From assembly GCA_001579985.1 (NCBI GenBank), contig LRSR01009384.1, forward strand, positions 1-51,277: a DNA stretch of 51,277 nucleotides, written 5' to 3'. The DNA is from Hypsibius dujardini (lineage: Eukaryota > Tardigrada > Eutardigrada > Parachela > Hypsibiidae). The notes under the pieces were generated by a model. That model ran no database searches, was not told the DNA's origin, and saw only the letters and a list, made by a program, of their open reading frames with translations. Below are positions 38,042-49,073 of this stretch, piece after piece; within the stretch, counting starts at the first letter, position 1, and the number at the start of each line of letters is the position of its first letter. A program made the position numbers and the translations under genes.

Positions 38042-39224
38042 ATGTCAAAGATTTGGATTGCTGTCGTACTCGGGGTCGGCTCAATTTTCGGTAAGGGTGG
38101 AGCTCGTAGAATACATTTGATGTTACTGTACGCTCCCGATCTCAGGGTCGATTTTAGGTTCGGCCCGAAAACACGTCCGTCGCTCGCTTGGATTTTTATT
38201 CAGATTCACTTAAGCTTTATTAATTTCAAAGTATAGATCACCGTAATACTCATCATCAATCATCATTTCAATCAAGAAAGATAACATAACCTGCCAGGCA
38301 AAAAGCAACGGGCCAATCACGGACAGTGAACGAAATTGAACGATCCCCTCAACCTTGTTGTAAATCAGCGTGGGTTGGGCATAATCGACCCTTGGGATTG
38401 GGAGCGTAAAATAATAATTGCTTTTCTCTTCAAGTTGATATCTTTGTTGGCAATTGTTACAAATTTGTGAGATATGTTTATGATTAATAATTAGGATGTC
38501 GAATTCCGAACGTTTTATTTGAGCTATAATATTTACATATTACGAGGCCACGTGCTTATTTTCCTTGTTTGGGAAACGCCTTACGTGTTTCTTAATTCTA
38601 ATAAACAAATTTGCATGCGTAATTTCCGAGAATCAATCGAGCGATTTCGCATCGTTGAAATCCTTTTTGTTCCGGTGATTTCTATTCGCCTTCTTCCCTG
38701 GTGTGCTTGTTTTTCTTTGTCTTTCCTTTGTCTCTCTGTCTACAATATATCTTGCGAATTATTAAGTTATGAATGAACTAATTTATTACGACTTTCTTAC
38801 TGCTTCTCGTTTTTCGTTTACAGTTTCAGACGGAGTTAACGGGGAACGGTTGGTCGTTCATGAGGGCAACGATTACACCTTGTCCTGCAACCTGACCGCA
38901 AAAATGATGGACCCATCCTCGGCCGTTCGGTCAGTCATATGGCTCTTCAAACGGTCGCATGGCGGTGCCCGTGATGTCACCCTAGCAGTATGGAAACGCA
39001 AATATTTCAACCAGAGCTTCCCGACGCAGGCTTCCCTCGACCAGCAGTATGAGAAGACGGTGAGCGCCGTAGGCCACAACGGCTACTTCACCCTACTCGT
39101 GTCGAACGCGAGTGTCGAGCTGCACGATGGCCGGTTCAATTGTGTGACAAGGAGTGAAACCGGCAAGGAGAACGTCAATAGCATTAATGTGGTCGTTTCT
39201 TGTAAGTTCTTTTGCTCTAATAAT

Positions 39225-39263
<39 letters not shown>

Positions 39264-40363
39264 TTGTCCATCTGATTTTCATGCTGTGGTTTATCTGGCG
39301 GCCTGTCTGGCTGGACAAATATTTGTTCTTTGTCAACTCTTCTTTAAGTTTTTATTTTTTATCAATTTGTCTTTTTGTAACTATCCGTCCGTCCATCTGT
39401 CTATCAGTCAGTCAGCCAGTCCACCGGTCTCTCCATATATTCTTTGCTTTCTTTGCTTTAACATTTTGATTTACTTCAGATGGTCCTCAGCTCCAATTAA
39501 ACGGCTCGTATCCCACCGTTTGGGCCAACACCTCTTCAAACATTCTCCTCCACTTGTCTGTCGTCGCTGTACCAACACCCAAGCTGGTTTGCGAGCACAC
39601 AGATCGCCCAAGCGATCATTCAAGGGGCGTGCAGGTGGTCAACCGCACCGCTTCCGGACGGACCCACCACTTTAGTATCCGAATCCAGCCGACGACTGAG
39701 ACGGACTTCGGTGCCTACGACTGCACAGCCAGCAACGAAGCTGGCAGTGTGTCGGTTCTACTCTCCGTCCTGCCAGACCGACGGCCCGACACACCACTGA
39801 ACATCACCGTGATTGCGAACAGCACAACCGCGGAAATCGCATGGATTCTGGTCCCTTACATGGACGGAATGAGCCAGCGTACCGTCGTACAGCTAGATGG
39901 CCCGGAGCTTGTCCAGCCGGCTGTGTCGAGCCTGAGCGAGAGGATCGTCGTCGAAGACCTGCAGCCCAATACCATCTACAATGTCCGTCTTGAGACGGTG
40001 AACTCTTTCGGACACGCAAGCGGACCGTCGAATTGGATCACTTTCCGGACCGCGGCCGCTTCAGCGGAACTTGCATCTGCTGTGGCCATGGATGAAAGCG
40101 CAAGCAGCAAATTCATAACGGTCATTGCAGCCGTTGGAAGTGTGTTACTGGTTGCGGCTGTGGTCGTCTGTCTGGCGATGCTGGTGGTTCGTCGCCGCAA
40201 ACACAGATTGTGGGATCTCGAGATGATTACGGTCCGCGGGTCAGACCGTCCTGCCCGGGGTCGTGGAGCGGTTCCGCAACCCGAGGTCTTCACAGCCATT
40301 GCGGAACACAACTACCGTGATACCGCCGCGACCACCAACGCAAATTCTGGTACTGACGTTTGA
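38042..40363 (+). CDS. Ig-Ig-FN3 transmembrane receptor B
   Basis: Exons 38042-38090, 38824-39201 and 39480-40363 join in frame to 436 aa. The signal peptide is MSKIWIAVVLGVGSIFG. The Ig1 Cys/Trp/Cys set is intact. Ig2, FN3, the transmembrane helix (FITVIAAVGSVLLVAAVVVC) and RRRKH follow as in copy A. The tail, ending EHNYRDTAATTNANSGTDV, is probably the ancestral frame. The Ig2-FN3 part of exon 3 is almost identical to copy A (about four differences in 560 bp), whereas exon 2 differs at many sites, including radical amino-acid changes. Intron 2 contains a TCTG tract, as in the other copies. It is a surface receptor of unknown ligand. Confidence 0.88.
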
Positions 40364-40744
40364 TTTGACAGTTACATGTCCGTCGTTGTAGCCGTTTTGG
40401 GGGTTGTTTCTTCCTTTGCTTTTGCTTCACAGACGACATAGTGTTGCTTCTTCGTGTTGGGTTTTTGCAACTGGCTTCCTTCTGCTAAAATGACTCTCTT
40501 TCGACGGTGTCATCCTTATTTCTTAATGCACTTCTCTAGAATATCATTTGTGCGGGGATCTTGTTAGCATTCCCTTGCCGCCCAATTTAATTTTAATTTG
40601 TAGGAAGGTTTTTTTCGTATTTTCAGTTTTTCGTTCTTGATTAATGTTCTATTTCTCGACTCGCAATAAATAATGCTTGCTTACCTTACCGCTGGACCAA
40701 TCAAATACTATTTTTTTTATATATTTCGACTGTGCCTTTTGCAG
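40364..40744 (+). terminator. 3' UTR and polyadenylation region of Ig receptor B
   Basis: A GCAATAAATAATGC signal at about 40664 matches GCAATAAATAGAGC after pseudogene C (about 48860). The region ends at the acceptor of the RhoGAP exon, only ~75 bp after the poly(A) signal. Confidence 0.55.
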
Positions 40745-41774
40745 TTTTTGGACGAACCATCGAGGAACTTTGTGTTCGGGATCGGTCCTTTGGCGTACCG
40801 GACTTTGTCCGTTACTGCATCGCGGCCATCGAAGCGACTGGCCTGGGCGCCACTAAGGACCTCTATTGGGTAGCAGGAAACCTGAAGGATGTTTTAGATC
40901 TACGGCAGAAAGTCGACGCTAGTGGAAAATATGAATGCCTGAGAGAAACGGAGGATGTGACTTTGTTGGCCAGTTTGCTGAAGCTGTTCTTCAGTGAACT
41001 GCCTGAACCGTTGCTGAACTGCTTCGTGGAACTGGTAGATGCCGTCGGTTAGTTTGAGGTTCAGTTGTTATTGAACCGATACGATAGTCCTAGATTCCAG
41101 ATATATAGACAAATTAAAATATAGACATAGGCAGAACGCAGGCAGGCGACGGACAGCCATCGGTAGATAGACCAATAGTGTATACAGACTGCAGATATGC
41201 TGTCGGTTTCATACACCTGTTTTTGTTTTGCTGGCAGAACTCCCCGATGGACCGGACAAGGTTGAACGATTCTGCAGTCTCGTGGACAAACTGTTACCGT
41301 CAACCGCGGAAACTCTCAGAATGTTATTGCAACATCTTAACCGGTATGACAGATTCCATTGCTCCGTAGGATGAGCGTCGGCAGCGTGATTTAGAAATAA
41401 TGTCATTGTTTCTCCACATTCAGGGTGGCCGATCTGCACAGTTTCAACCTAATGGACCGGCAGAATTTGGCAAATGCCTTCGCCGCGGCACTCATGCGCT
41501 CGGATGAACCGCTGACCGCACGTACAGTGGGGGCTGGTCTGGTTAGTAAAAGAAGTTAACCAGACACACCTACAAACAGGCAGACAGGCCTACAAACAGA
41601 GACAAACAGCCAGAGACAGACAGACAGACAGACCAGACAGACAGACAGACACAGACAGACAGACAGATAGGGACAGTTAATCTTGTTTATTTACAGATTC
41701 CTCAAACTGAAGTCGTGAAATACCTGCTGACGAACAGCGAACCGTTAAAGTTGTGTATACACATGCACGTGTAG
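40745..41774 (+). CDS. RhoGAP-domain protein fragment lacking the arginine finger
   Basis: Exons 40745-41047, 41238-41343, 41424-41541 and 41697-41774 (TAG) are phase-consistent. They encode a full RhoGAP fold of the chimaerin/ARHGAP type: FGVPDFVRYCIAAIEATGL, GNLKDVLDLRQ, DVTLLASLLKLFFSELPEPL, ETLRMLLQHLNRVADLH, NLANAFAAALMR and VVKYLLTNSEPLK. The catalytic arginine of the GLYRVSG motif is Trp here (DLYWVAG, codon 40867-40869), so GTP-hydrolysis stimulation is probably lost while GTPase binding could remain. The first exon needs an upstream exon (2-nt start phase). No C1 or other partner exon is visible, and the nearest upstream coding sequence is Ig-B. It may be a 5'-truncated duplicate or an alternative 3' end of the receptor gene. 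Confidence 0.8.
41575..41672. repeat. (CAGA)n tract in RhoGAP intron
   Basis: CAGA array in sense orientation between the last two RhoGAP exons. Confidence 0.9.
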
Positions 41775-41968
41775 ATCCCCGCGGGCGTAGAGAGCTAGAG
41801 TGGAGAGAGACGTCTTGAAACATGTAGATACAGGATATCACATCAGGTATCCACGTGCTTTTGGAGACGTATCCCTTCATTCTCCTGTCCTCCGCTTGTG
41901 CATGCTTATTGGAGACGATTGCAGTTTGCATTCGTGCCTACTGCCGTTGTATCAAGATGAATGTACTT

Positions 41969-42121
41969 GATACTGTATTTTCGCGTTAGACAGGGACATT
42001 GGTACTGGAGTGGAACGTGTGCACGGCTGTATGCACCGTACACACAGCACAAGCACCGCGTGGCCGATTAAACGTTCCACAGCTCGTACGCTGTCCCTGT
42101 CTAACGCAAAAATACGGTATC
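41969..42121. mobile_element. MITE family 3
   Basis: 153 bp with ~30-bp terminal inverted repeats matching at about 28 positions. The left end is GATACTGTATTTTCGCG and both arms contain GTTAGACAGGGACA. The arms carry TA near both ends, and there is an inner inverted pair GTGGAACGT/ACGTTCCAC. Non-coding. Confidence 0.8.
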
Positions 42122-42480
42122 AGTTTGTTAGGCACTCTGCACTCTCTACCTGTATGTGTTGATATATATATTTGTAATTCATTTCCTTCTCTTACTAAAT
42201 TAAACGCTTCGAGAAACGTGAAATTTAATGAAACAGTACAGTACGAGACTACAAGTACTCATACTGTAAAGTATAGGAAAAAAGGCGGTTAATACAGTAA
42301 TGGGCCAAACGGCCTAGCAGAGAAACTGAGCCGTTTGGCCTGCCATACAGCAGTTTCCAATCCGGGCTCTTCATACACATTTTCACCTCTACGTTGTTTG
42401 TGTAATTCCGATGCTCTGCCGCAACTCGTAGGAAGCCTGTCACGCCTAAAAAAGTTCCATTAAAATATTCCTGAATAAAA
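42122..42480 (+). promoter_or_regulatory. Upstream region of ATP5F1E with a perfect palindrome
   Basis: A perfect 11-bp inverted repeat, GGCCAAACGGC (42303-42313) and GCCGTTTGGCC (42330-42340), with a 16-nt spacer, lies about 140 bp before the start codon. It may be an operator-like or hairpin element. Nothing else is recognised. Confidence 0.35.
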
Positions 42481-42779
42481 ATGTCGGCTTGGCGTGCAGC
42501 TGGTTTGAATTACATTCGCGTGTCGCAGATCGCGGCTAAATGCGTCAGGTACACTAAGTCAATGGAATCGCTCACTTTATTGAATGATGAATTCAACTCT
42601 CAATATCTGCATTTGGCCCGTCGCTTGATTGATCGATTGTGTTTCCCGGTTACAGAGACACCCTCAAGCCGGAATTCAAGGCTGACGCGGCCAAGCGCTC
42701 GGAATCGACCGCTCGAATGAGCAAATGGATCAGTGGGAAACCGGTTGCCTTGACGGCGGATCCCGCCAAGTCCTCCTAG
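42481..42779 (+). CDS. ATP5F1E: ATP synthase F1 subunit epsilon (mitochondrial)
   Basis: Exons 42481-42548 and 42656-42779 join in frame to 63 aa, close to the usual 50-65 aa. The N-terminus MSAWRAAGLNYIRVSQIAAKCVR matches the family hallmark WRxAGLxYIRYSxIxAxxVR. The rest is Lys-rich (LKPEFKADAAKRSES). This is the small central-stalk subunit of the F1 sector; no cleavable presequence is expected. It lies between the RhoGAP fragment and ZDHHC16 on the same strand. The intron is 107 bp. Confidence 0.95.
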
Positions 42780-43912
42780 GCACACCGGAACACGGAAATC
42801 ACAGGGATGGGGAGCTGCTGTTGACTGGTTGCCTCCTTTATTGACTTTATTCCATTAAATTTGATTCCCGAGCGCGAGATTCCGCCTGTTTGGCATTCCA
42901 TCGCATGCTTTGTGAAAGTAATGTCCTACCTGTGTGAGTGGAGTGAAGGAAGGGGATAAATACGCGTGACATTAGTATGAATATGCGGCCATGCGCCATG
43001 TTACAGCGTGGTGTAGGCGACTACAAAATGCATCTGCCCGGTTGATTGATGGAGGGGGATCAAGCTGCAATTGAATAAATAGGTCAATCGCTCAATCAAC
43101 AAATGCCATAGCTCTGGGGCACGGTCTGGTGGTTACAAAACACATTTCGCATCATTGATTAAATTGATTTTTTCTAACCTCTTTCAAAAGCTCTCATTTT
43201 CTCTCCCTCTCTCTGCCTGTAACAGTATCACTTAGATTAACAATTTTTTTCTGCTCTTCTTTTTATGCATATGTCGTATCGTATATCGTCACGGCCACGC
43301 TATGATGGCAAGCAAGAAAGGAGTGAATGATCTTAAAATCGGTATCGCCACGCTTGGTGCACTAAGGCCATTCAACGATCGATTGATTGATTGATGAATC
43401 GATCCCCTCAATGGATTTATAATTTTCCTTCTTTCCACACGACGAACGGCGTCCAATCGCCCCATCCCAATGTAGCTCATTTTTGGAGATTCGTTGCTTT
43501 GCTTTAACGAAGGCTTTGTTGCCTACTGAGAAGTGCTGGTAAATATTTATGCCTCGCAGACTTCGTCACATTTATGTGTGCTTTTAATTATCAATTGATT
43601 GATATTTTGGCAGCGAGTGCCGAAATTCCTAATTGGCGCCTCAAATTTAAACCTCATCTCACCGTACTCAAGAGTTCTTGCAAATTAAGTAAATGTATTT
43701 GTCTTATTATTAACACGGCTATAACTGAAACCCGATATTCGTTTTCGTGGTGGAAATAGCGCGATTTTTGTTGCTGTTGCGTATTTTCGCAGTGAATTAC
43801 AATGTCTCGATTAATTGATTGATTGATAACTGGACAGTTTGTGCCGCTTATTTCCTATCGCCGCTACGAACCGACGACTAAGTATATCATCGAACGAAGT
43901 GAAGTGATAGTC
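42780..43912. other. Intergenic between ATP5F1E and ZDHHC16
   Basis: Contains several short TTGATTGA tetranucleotide tracts (43378-43395, 43810-43828) and no recognisable coding exon. A possible acceptor at 43842 would allow an untranslated first exon of ZDHHC16. Confidence 0.45.
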
Positions 43913-45022
43913 ATGTTCCCATTAAAATGGACCAAGTGTGTATGGAGATCGGCCGCGGAACCGTACGAGTTAATTTTGGCCAAATTGAAGATGTGTTACG
44001 GCACTTTTATCTACAATGAGCACATGACGTTAGAGTACGCGATGGACACGATTCTCGAGCCGCTATATCAGTTGGTGGACAAAGGATATGTCACTTACTT
44101 AGGACCGGTAAGCTTTATTTTTTGGTTATCGTAAATCTGACGCGATTCCGTCACTTAGTTTTAGGGGGTGGCGCAGGCTAATTCGAGTGCCATCTTGCAG
44201 ATTATGATCTTTTTGGTCATTTTCCTGACACTGTCTGTCATTGCCATCCTCCTCCTCGTCATGCTTCCCTGGTACCTAGAGGTTAGTGTTCTATAAACTT
44301 GCTTTCCTTGCGTCCCTGTCGTGTCCTTCTGTCTGCCTGTGCGTCAGTCAGTCAGTGTGTCTGTCTATCTGTCTGTTTGTGTCTGTGTGTCTGCCTGCCT
44401 GCCTGCCTCTCTACTAGCCTGTCTCGCTATCGATATGTCTCACTGTGTATCTGATAGTTGTCTGAATACTTTTCCGTATATTTTTCCTGACGGTGCCTGC
44501 CTAATTCTTCTCTCATACTAGCTTGTTTTATTCGCAGTATAAAAGCATCTGGCTGGTAGTTTGGCACTTCCCTGTGGCGGCTTACCTGTTCTTCAGTATC
44601 AGCTTCCATTACATCCAAGGCCTGCGGACGCCACCCGGCTACCCACCTTCCGTAAGATGCTTCACATTGTACCCGAAGTAGCCAAACCGTGATTGTGAAA
44701 CTAGCTACTCGGTGTTGCAAGAGTTCTTTAATGTGAGTTCTAGGACTGCTCAATTCTTGACTCTGTTGCTATTTGCAAAAAATGCAAAGGACCAAAACCT
44801 TCGAGGACACATCACTGTTCTGTCTGCAAACGATGCGTCCTTCGTATGGACCACCACTGTCGTAAGTCGGGACTTACCATCTCAGATGCTGATGAAAGAC
44901 GCAGACATACAGGTTAAGACAATGCGCAACGAACACGCAGTACAGACAGCTTGGATAATAGACAGGTTATTTAGTATACTGACAGATCGGACAGGACAGA
45001 CAGTCACAGATTTACAGGCACG

Positions 45023-45074
<52 letters not shown>

Positions 45075-45891
45075 TAGGCAGATGGTTTTGTAATCAGTTA
45101 TCTTCTCTTCCGCAGCGTGGTTGAACAACTGCGTCGGGCATTTCAATCACCGCTATTTCTTCCTCTTCATGTTCTACATGTGGTTTGGCTCGGCGTACCT
45201 TTGCGTCTTCGTCTATCCCGAATTCCGCGAACTGTATTACCTTCCCGTGGAACACCCGGATGTTTACGCTGCCATCGGAAACTCATCATTCACTGCGACT
45301 TATCTCCCGGAGAATGTCGTTCACCGCCTCCATCGTCGCAGTGTGATGTATATGTACATACTCAGCGGTGCGGCAAGCATTTCAGTCTTCTGCCTCATGG
45401 CATGGCATGCCACCCTGATAAGCGCGGGCGAAAGCAGCATTGAAGCGCATATCAACAAGAAGGAGCGGCAACGCCTGGCGCAAGTTGATCTACCCTACTT
45501 CAATCCGTACAATTTTGGCTTCCGGCAAAACTGGAGGATTGCCATGTGTGTGCCGGAGAACAGGTTGGTGACTGGTTATCCCTGTCTTTATCGGTCTGTC
45601 TGCCTGCCTGTTTCTCTGTCTGTCTGTCTGTCTGTCTGTTTGAATGGGTGTCTGTCTGTGTGGCTGCCTGTGTGCCCGCATGCTGGACGAAAATTCGTTG
45701 AATGCCGATGCTGCTTCATTTGCACGGTTCGTAGTACTAGTATTCTAGCCTATTCTACAGACCCTGCTGTTCTTTTTAGGTCGTTTTGGCGACACGTGCT
45801 TTGGTTTTCGTCCAATCGCCCGGAAGAAAACGGACTTCGATGGAAGACTGCCTTGCGACAGCAGTACATGAATCGTCTGGGCTTGGCGTGA
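43913..45891 (+). CDS. ZDHHC16: Palmitoyltransferase ZDHHC16-like
   Basis: Exons 43913-44107, 44165-44281, 44538-44651, 44744-44861, 45116-45563 and 45780-45891 join in frame to 367 aa (human 377). The N-terminal FEPVYWLV-type segment is present as [13 protein letters not shown]1-2 follow, then TPPGYPP. The cysteine-rich DHHC domain reads [21 protein letters not shown], then [21 protein letters not shown], with the catalytic Cys split from its following Pro by an intron. Two more membrane segments follow, then [16 protein letters not shown] and NPYNFG, the TTxE-equivalent and C-terminal signature of this subfamily. It is an ER/Golgi membrane S-acyltransferase. The start is the first in-frame ATG of the exon; the open frame extends upstream without another ATG. 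Confidence 0.95.
44330..44425. repeat. TCTG-type tract, ZDHHC16 intron 2
   Basis: TCTG/TCTGCC array in sense orientation upstream of exon 3. Confidence 0.85.
45022..45076. repeat. (CAGA)n tract, ZDHHC16 intron 4
   Basis: Perfect CAGA array in sense orientation, complementary to the TCTG tracts of introns 2 and 5 (45597-45655). Confidence 0.95.
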
Positions 45892-46407
45892 TTTTTATCA
45901 GTATTCGCCCGACTGAGCTTCCGGTTTTTCCATTTGGATTGATCTCTCCTTTGTAAAAGTGTGTTTTTTACTAGTATTTGTTTGATGACATTAGTTTTAT
46001 GTAATTTCGATGTGAGGTCTGGATGGACTGCATGTGTGTTCTTTCAGACTAGTCATCCGAAAATCAACCCGACTGCAAACAATCCCTTTAGCCGGCGGCA
46101 GAATTTTAAAATGTATCGTATGAGGGTAGAGTGAAGGCCCAGACAAAGAGATCACAAAAATAACTAGACATTTGAATTGCTCCTTACGGTTGCCAGTGAG
46201 ACGCGTCAGTGCATGTTCTCTTTACGTGGAATACTCCCGCTCCACGGTGTTGACGAAACGGGGGGCGGCTCCAGTATGATGGCACTGGACAGGGAGCTTC
46301 CAGATGATCATGCTATACGTTCCGGATTCTCAGATACGCTAAGATTGCAAGAGTTTAATCACAGTCACACACAAATTTCAGTGGCGGATTGATCGTTGGG
46401 CCGACGC
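45892..46407. other. Region downstream of ZDHHC16, no gene recognised
   Basis: An open frame at 46177-46392 has no ATG at its start, no domain and no splice partner, so it is not called. Confidence 0.45.
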
Positions 46408-46632
46408 AAAATACGCAAAAGCCTACAAAGTGCCAATAAAAGACCCAGACGACCCTCATCACCAAAAGGAACAGAGGAAAAACACTTGCCGAAAAATCCG
46501 ACTTTCTCCGAAGGAATGCCTTTGGAGAAAATTCGGCGCAACGTTCCCGCCGTGCTGCTCATTTCTGACTCTCAACCCGAAGGTTCACGTCTGAAACTTT
46601 TTTCAGCCGCTCTTCTCGCTAACGAAACCGAC
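46408..46632. repeat. Repeat R1, copy 2
   Basis: About 225 bp matching 32776-33003 with scattered changes, in the same orientation. It is separated from its presumed parent, PR/zinc-finger gene B, by about 14 kb. Confidence 0.8.
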
Positions 46633-46899
46633 AGCGTATTATAATATATATAATATCATGCAATCAAGCAAAGCCGGCCGTTTTCTAATCATTATTTAAT
46701 ATAAAACAATCGACCAATCAATTAGATAGTTTGCATTATACGTTTTCGCAAGAGGGGCGTATGAATTATGCAAATTGTAAACTTGTTTTGCAAGCTCCGG
46801 ATTAGTTTTGGTATCAATAGCTAGATTAAAGTCACAGCTATCAATTGATATTGTCAAACCTGTTCACTCTGGCGGCGAAGCACACACTAAGCCCTTGTT

Positions 46900-47105
46900 A
46901 GGTCATTTAAAAATGAGATCTAATTTTCGACATTTACAAATACATTTTAAGTAAAATACCCTGATAGTGAAATAAAGTAAATTGAGATTTTAAATAAAAA
47001 TATGTTTTTAAATACCGATTCCTATTTGTATGATTTCAATAAAATGAAAATACATTTTTTAATTTGAATAAAACGCCGCCCTTTTGAACGACATACAGTA
47101 ACTTT
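46900..47105. repeat. AT-rich upstream block of Ig unit C, then a deletion junction
   Basis: Matches the latter part of the block before Ig-A up to CGCCCTTTTGAACGAC. At about 47110 the sequence jumps to the 3' part of intron 1 (TGTCTTTCTGTCTACA-type). The promoter, signal-peptide exon and most of intron 1 are therefore missing. Confidence 0.75.
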
Positions 47106-47214
47106 AAAGTACACACTGTGTCTTTCTGTCTACACCGCATTTTGCGAATTATTGAGTTGGGAATAAGCTATTTTTATACGGCTTTCTCACTGCTTCTCGT
47201 TTTTTTGTTTACAG

Positions 47215-47653
47215 TTTCAGAAGGAGTTAACGGTGAACCGCTGTTCGTCCATGAGGGAAACAATTACACCTTGTTCTCCTACCTGACCGCGGAAACGATG
47301 GCCCCATCCGCGGCCGTCCGGTCAGTCATATGGCTCTTCAAACGGTCGCATGGCGGTGCCTATGATATCCTCTTGACAGTGTGGAAGCGTCAATTTCTCA
47401 ACCAGAGTTTCCCGACGCATCCTTTCTTAAACGAGCAGTATGAGGAGACGGTGAGCGCAGTAGGCCACAACGGCTACTTCACCCTACTCGTGTCGAACGC
47501 GAGTGTTGAGCTGCATGATGGCCGGTTCAGTTGTTTGACAGGGAGTGTGACCGGCAAGGAGATCGTTAAGGTCATTGATGTGGTCGTTTCTTGTAAGTTC
47601 TTTGGCTCTATTTGTCTGATTGTTTTCCTGTCTGATTGTTTTCCTGTCTTGTT

Positions 47654-47705
<52 letters not shown>

Positions 47706-48490
47706 AGTCTGTCTGTCTGTTCTTCTGATCTTCATCCTGTGGTTCATCCGGCGGCCAGTCTTGCTGGACAAATATCTGTTTGTTTGTCCACTCTTCTTTC
47801 AATCTGTCTTTTTTGTAATTGTTCGTTGTCTGTTTATGAGTCGGTCAGTCCACCGGTCTCTCCAATATTCTCTTACTTTTAACTCTTTGTATTTTTTCAG
47901 ATGGTCCTCAGCTCCAGTTAAACGACTTGTTTCCCACCGTCTGGGCCAACATCTCTTCAAACATTTTTCTTCATTTGTCCGTCGTGGCTGGACCAACACC
48001 CGAGCTGGTGTGTGAGCACTCCGATTGCCCGAGCGACCATTCGAGCGGCCTGCAGGTGATTAACCGCACCGTTTTCGAACGGACCCACCATTTTAGTATC
48101 CGGTTTCAACCGATGGTCGAGACCGTATTTGGCGCCTACAATTGCAGTGCCAGCAACGAAGCCGGCAGCGTGTCGGTTCTACTCTGCGTCCTACCGACAC
48201 ACCATTTACATCACGGTCCTCACGAACAGCACAACCGCCGAAATTGCATAGATTCTGGTCCCTTACATGGACGGAATGAGGCGACGTACCGTCGAGCTAA
48301 ACAATCCGGAGCTTGTCCAGCCGGTCTTGTCGACCCTGAGCGAGAGCATCATCGTCGGGAACATGCAGCCCAATACCACATACAGTGTCCGTCTTGAGAC
48401 AGTGAACTCATTCGGTCATGCAAGCGGACCGTCGAGTTGGACCACCTTCCGGACCGCGGCCGCTTTGGCGGAACCTGAATCTGCTGTGGC
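47215..48490 (+). pseudogene. Ig-FN3 receptor pseudogene C
   Basis: Third copy of the receptor unit. The exon-2 equivalent 47215-47592 is open but has lost the first Ig cysteine (LFSY where A and B have LSCN). The exon-3 equivalent starts at 47901. A deletion of about 14 bp near 48190-48205 shifts the frame between Ig2 and FN3, and the following Trp codon has become TAG (about 48249). The FN3 second half (48267-48460) is still recognisable. The transmembrane and tail parts are gone and exon 1 is absent. Confidence 0.88.
47640..47730. repeat. (TCTG)n tract in Ig-C intron 2
   Basis: TCTG array at the same intron position as in Ig-A (35465-35522) and Ig-B (39227-39265), so inherited with the unit. 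Confidence 0.9.
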
Positions 48491-48754
48491 TACGGATGTA
48501 GTTCTCCAATCAAATGTTATTGAACTATTTGAAATCCTCACTTTCACAGAGCTTGTCGGCATATTTAAGGGATGTGTAATGCTAAAAAAACAGTTGCCGC
48601 AGAAATTCCCAAATTAATAATTGCTAAGCCTATTGGTTCCTCCAAAGCTGACGTCAGGGCGCCGGCCTAACCCCCTCCCCCACCGTACAGTTAAAGTTTG
48701 TCAGATATTCTCGCCCCAACCCCCCTAACCAATACTGACGTAATTGACGGATGT

Positions 48755-48970
48755 TCCCTTAGCATTCCCTTGTCGCCCAACTTAGCGTTGATTTTAAGGT
48801 ACATGTTATTCGTTTATCGAGTTTTTTTTTCTTAGTTAATGTTCCATTTATGGACTTGCAATAAATAGAGCTTGTTTACCTTGCCGGTGGACCAATTAAT
48901 TATTATTTTTATTGATGTATTTCGACAGTTTTCGGACGAACCTCTCGGAACAGTTTTCGGAGGAGCTTTG
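48755..48970 (+). pseudogene. 3' region of Ig-C with a remnant of the RhoGAP first exon
   Basis: CATTCCCTTGTCGCCCAA, the poly(A) signal and GGTGGACCAATTAAT match 40573-40700 downstream of Ig-B. They are followed by CAG and TTTTCGGACGAACC, matching the first RhoGAP exon at 40745 (TTTTTGGACGAACC), after which similarity ends in a CAGA tract. The RhoGAP exon was therefore within the duplicated unit. Confidence 0.7.
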
Positions 48971-49073
48971 AGACAGACAGACAGGCAAACAGACAGACAG
49001 ACAGGCAGGCAGGCAGACAGACAGACAGACAAACAAACAAACAAACAGACAGACAAACAGACAGACAAACAGA
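48970..49073. repeat. (CAGA)n tract
   Basis: CAGA/CAAA array immediately after the RhoGAP-exon remnant. Confidence 0.9.

Noticed and set aside
46177-46392. Plus-strand frame reading GGGSSMMALDRELPDDHA
   Set aside because: No initiating ATG at its start and no splice partner or homologue in the window.
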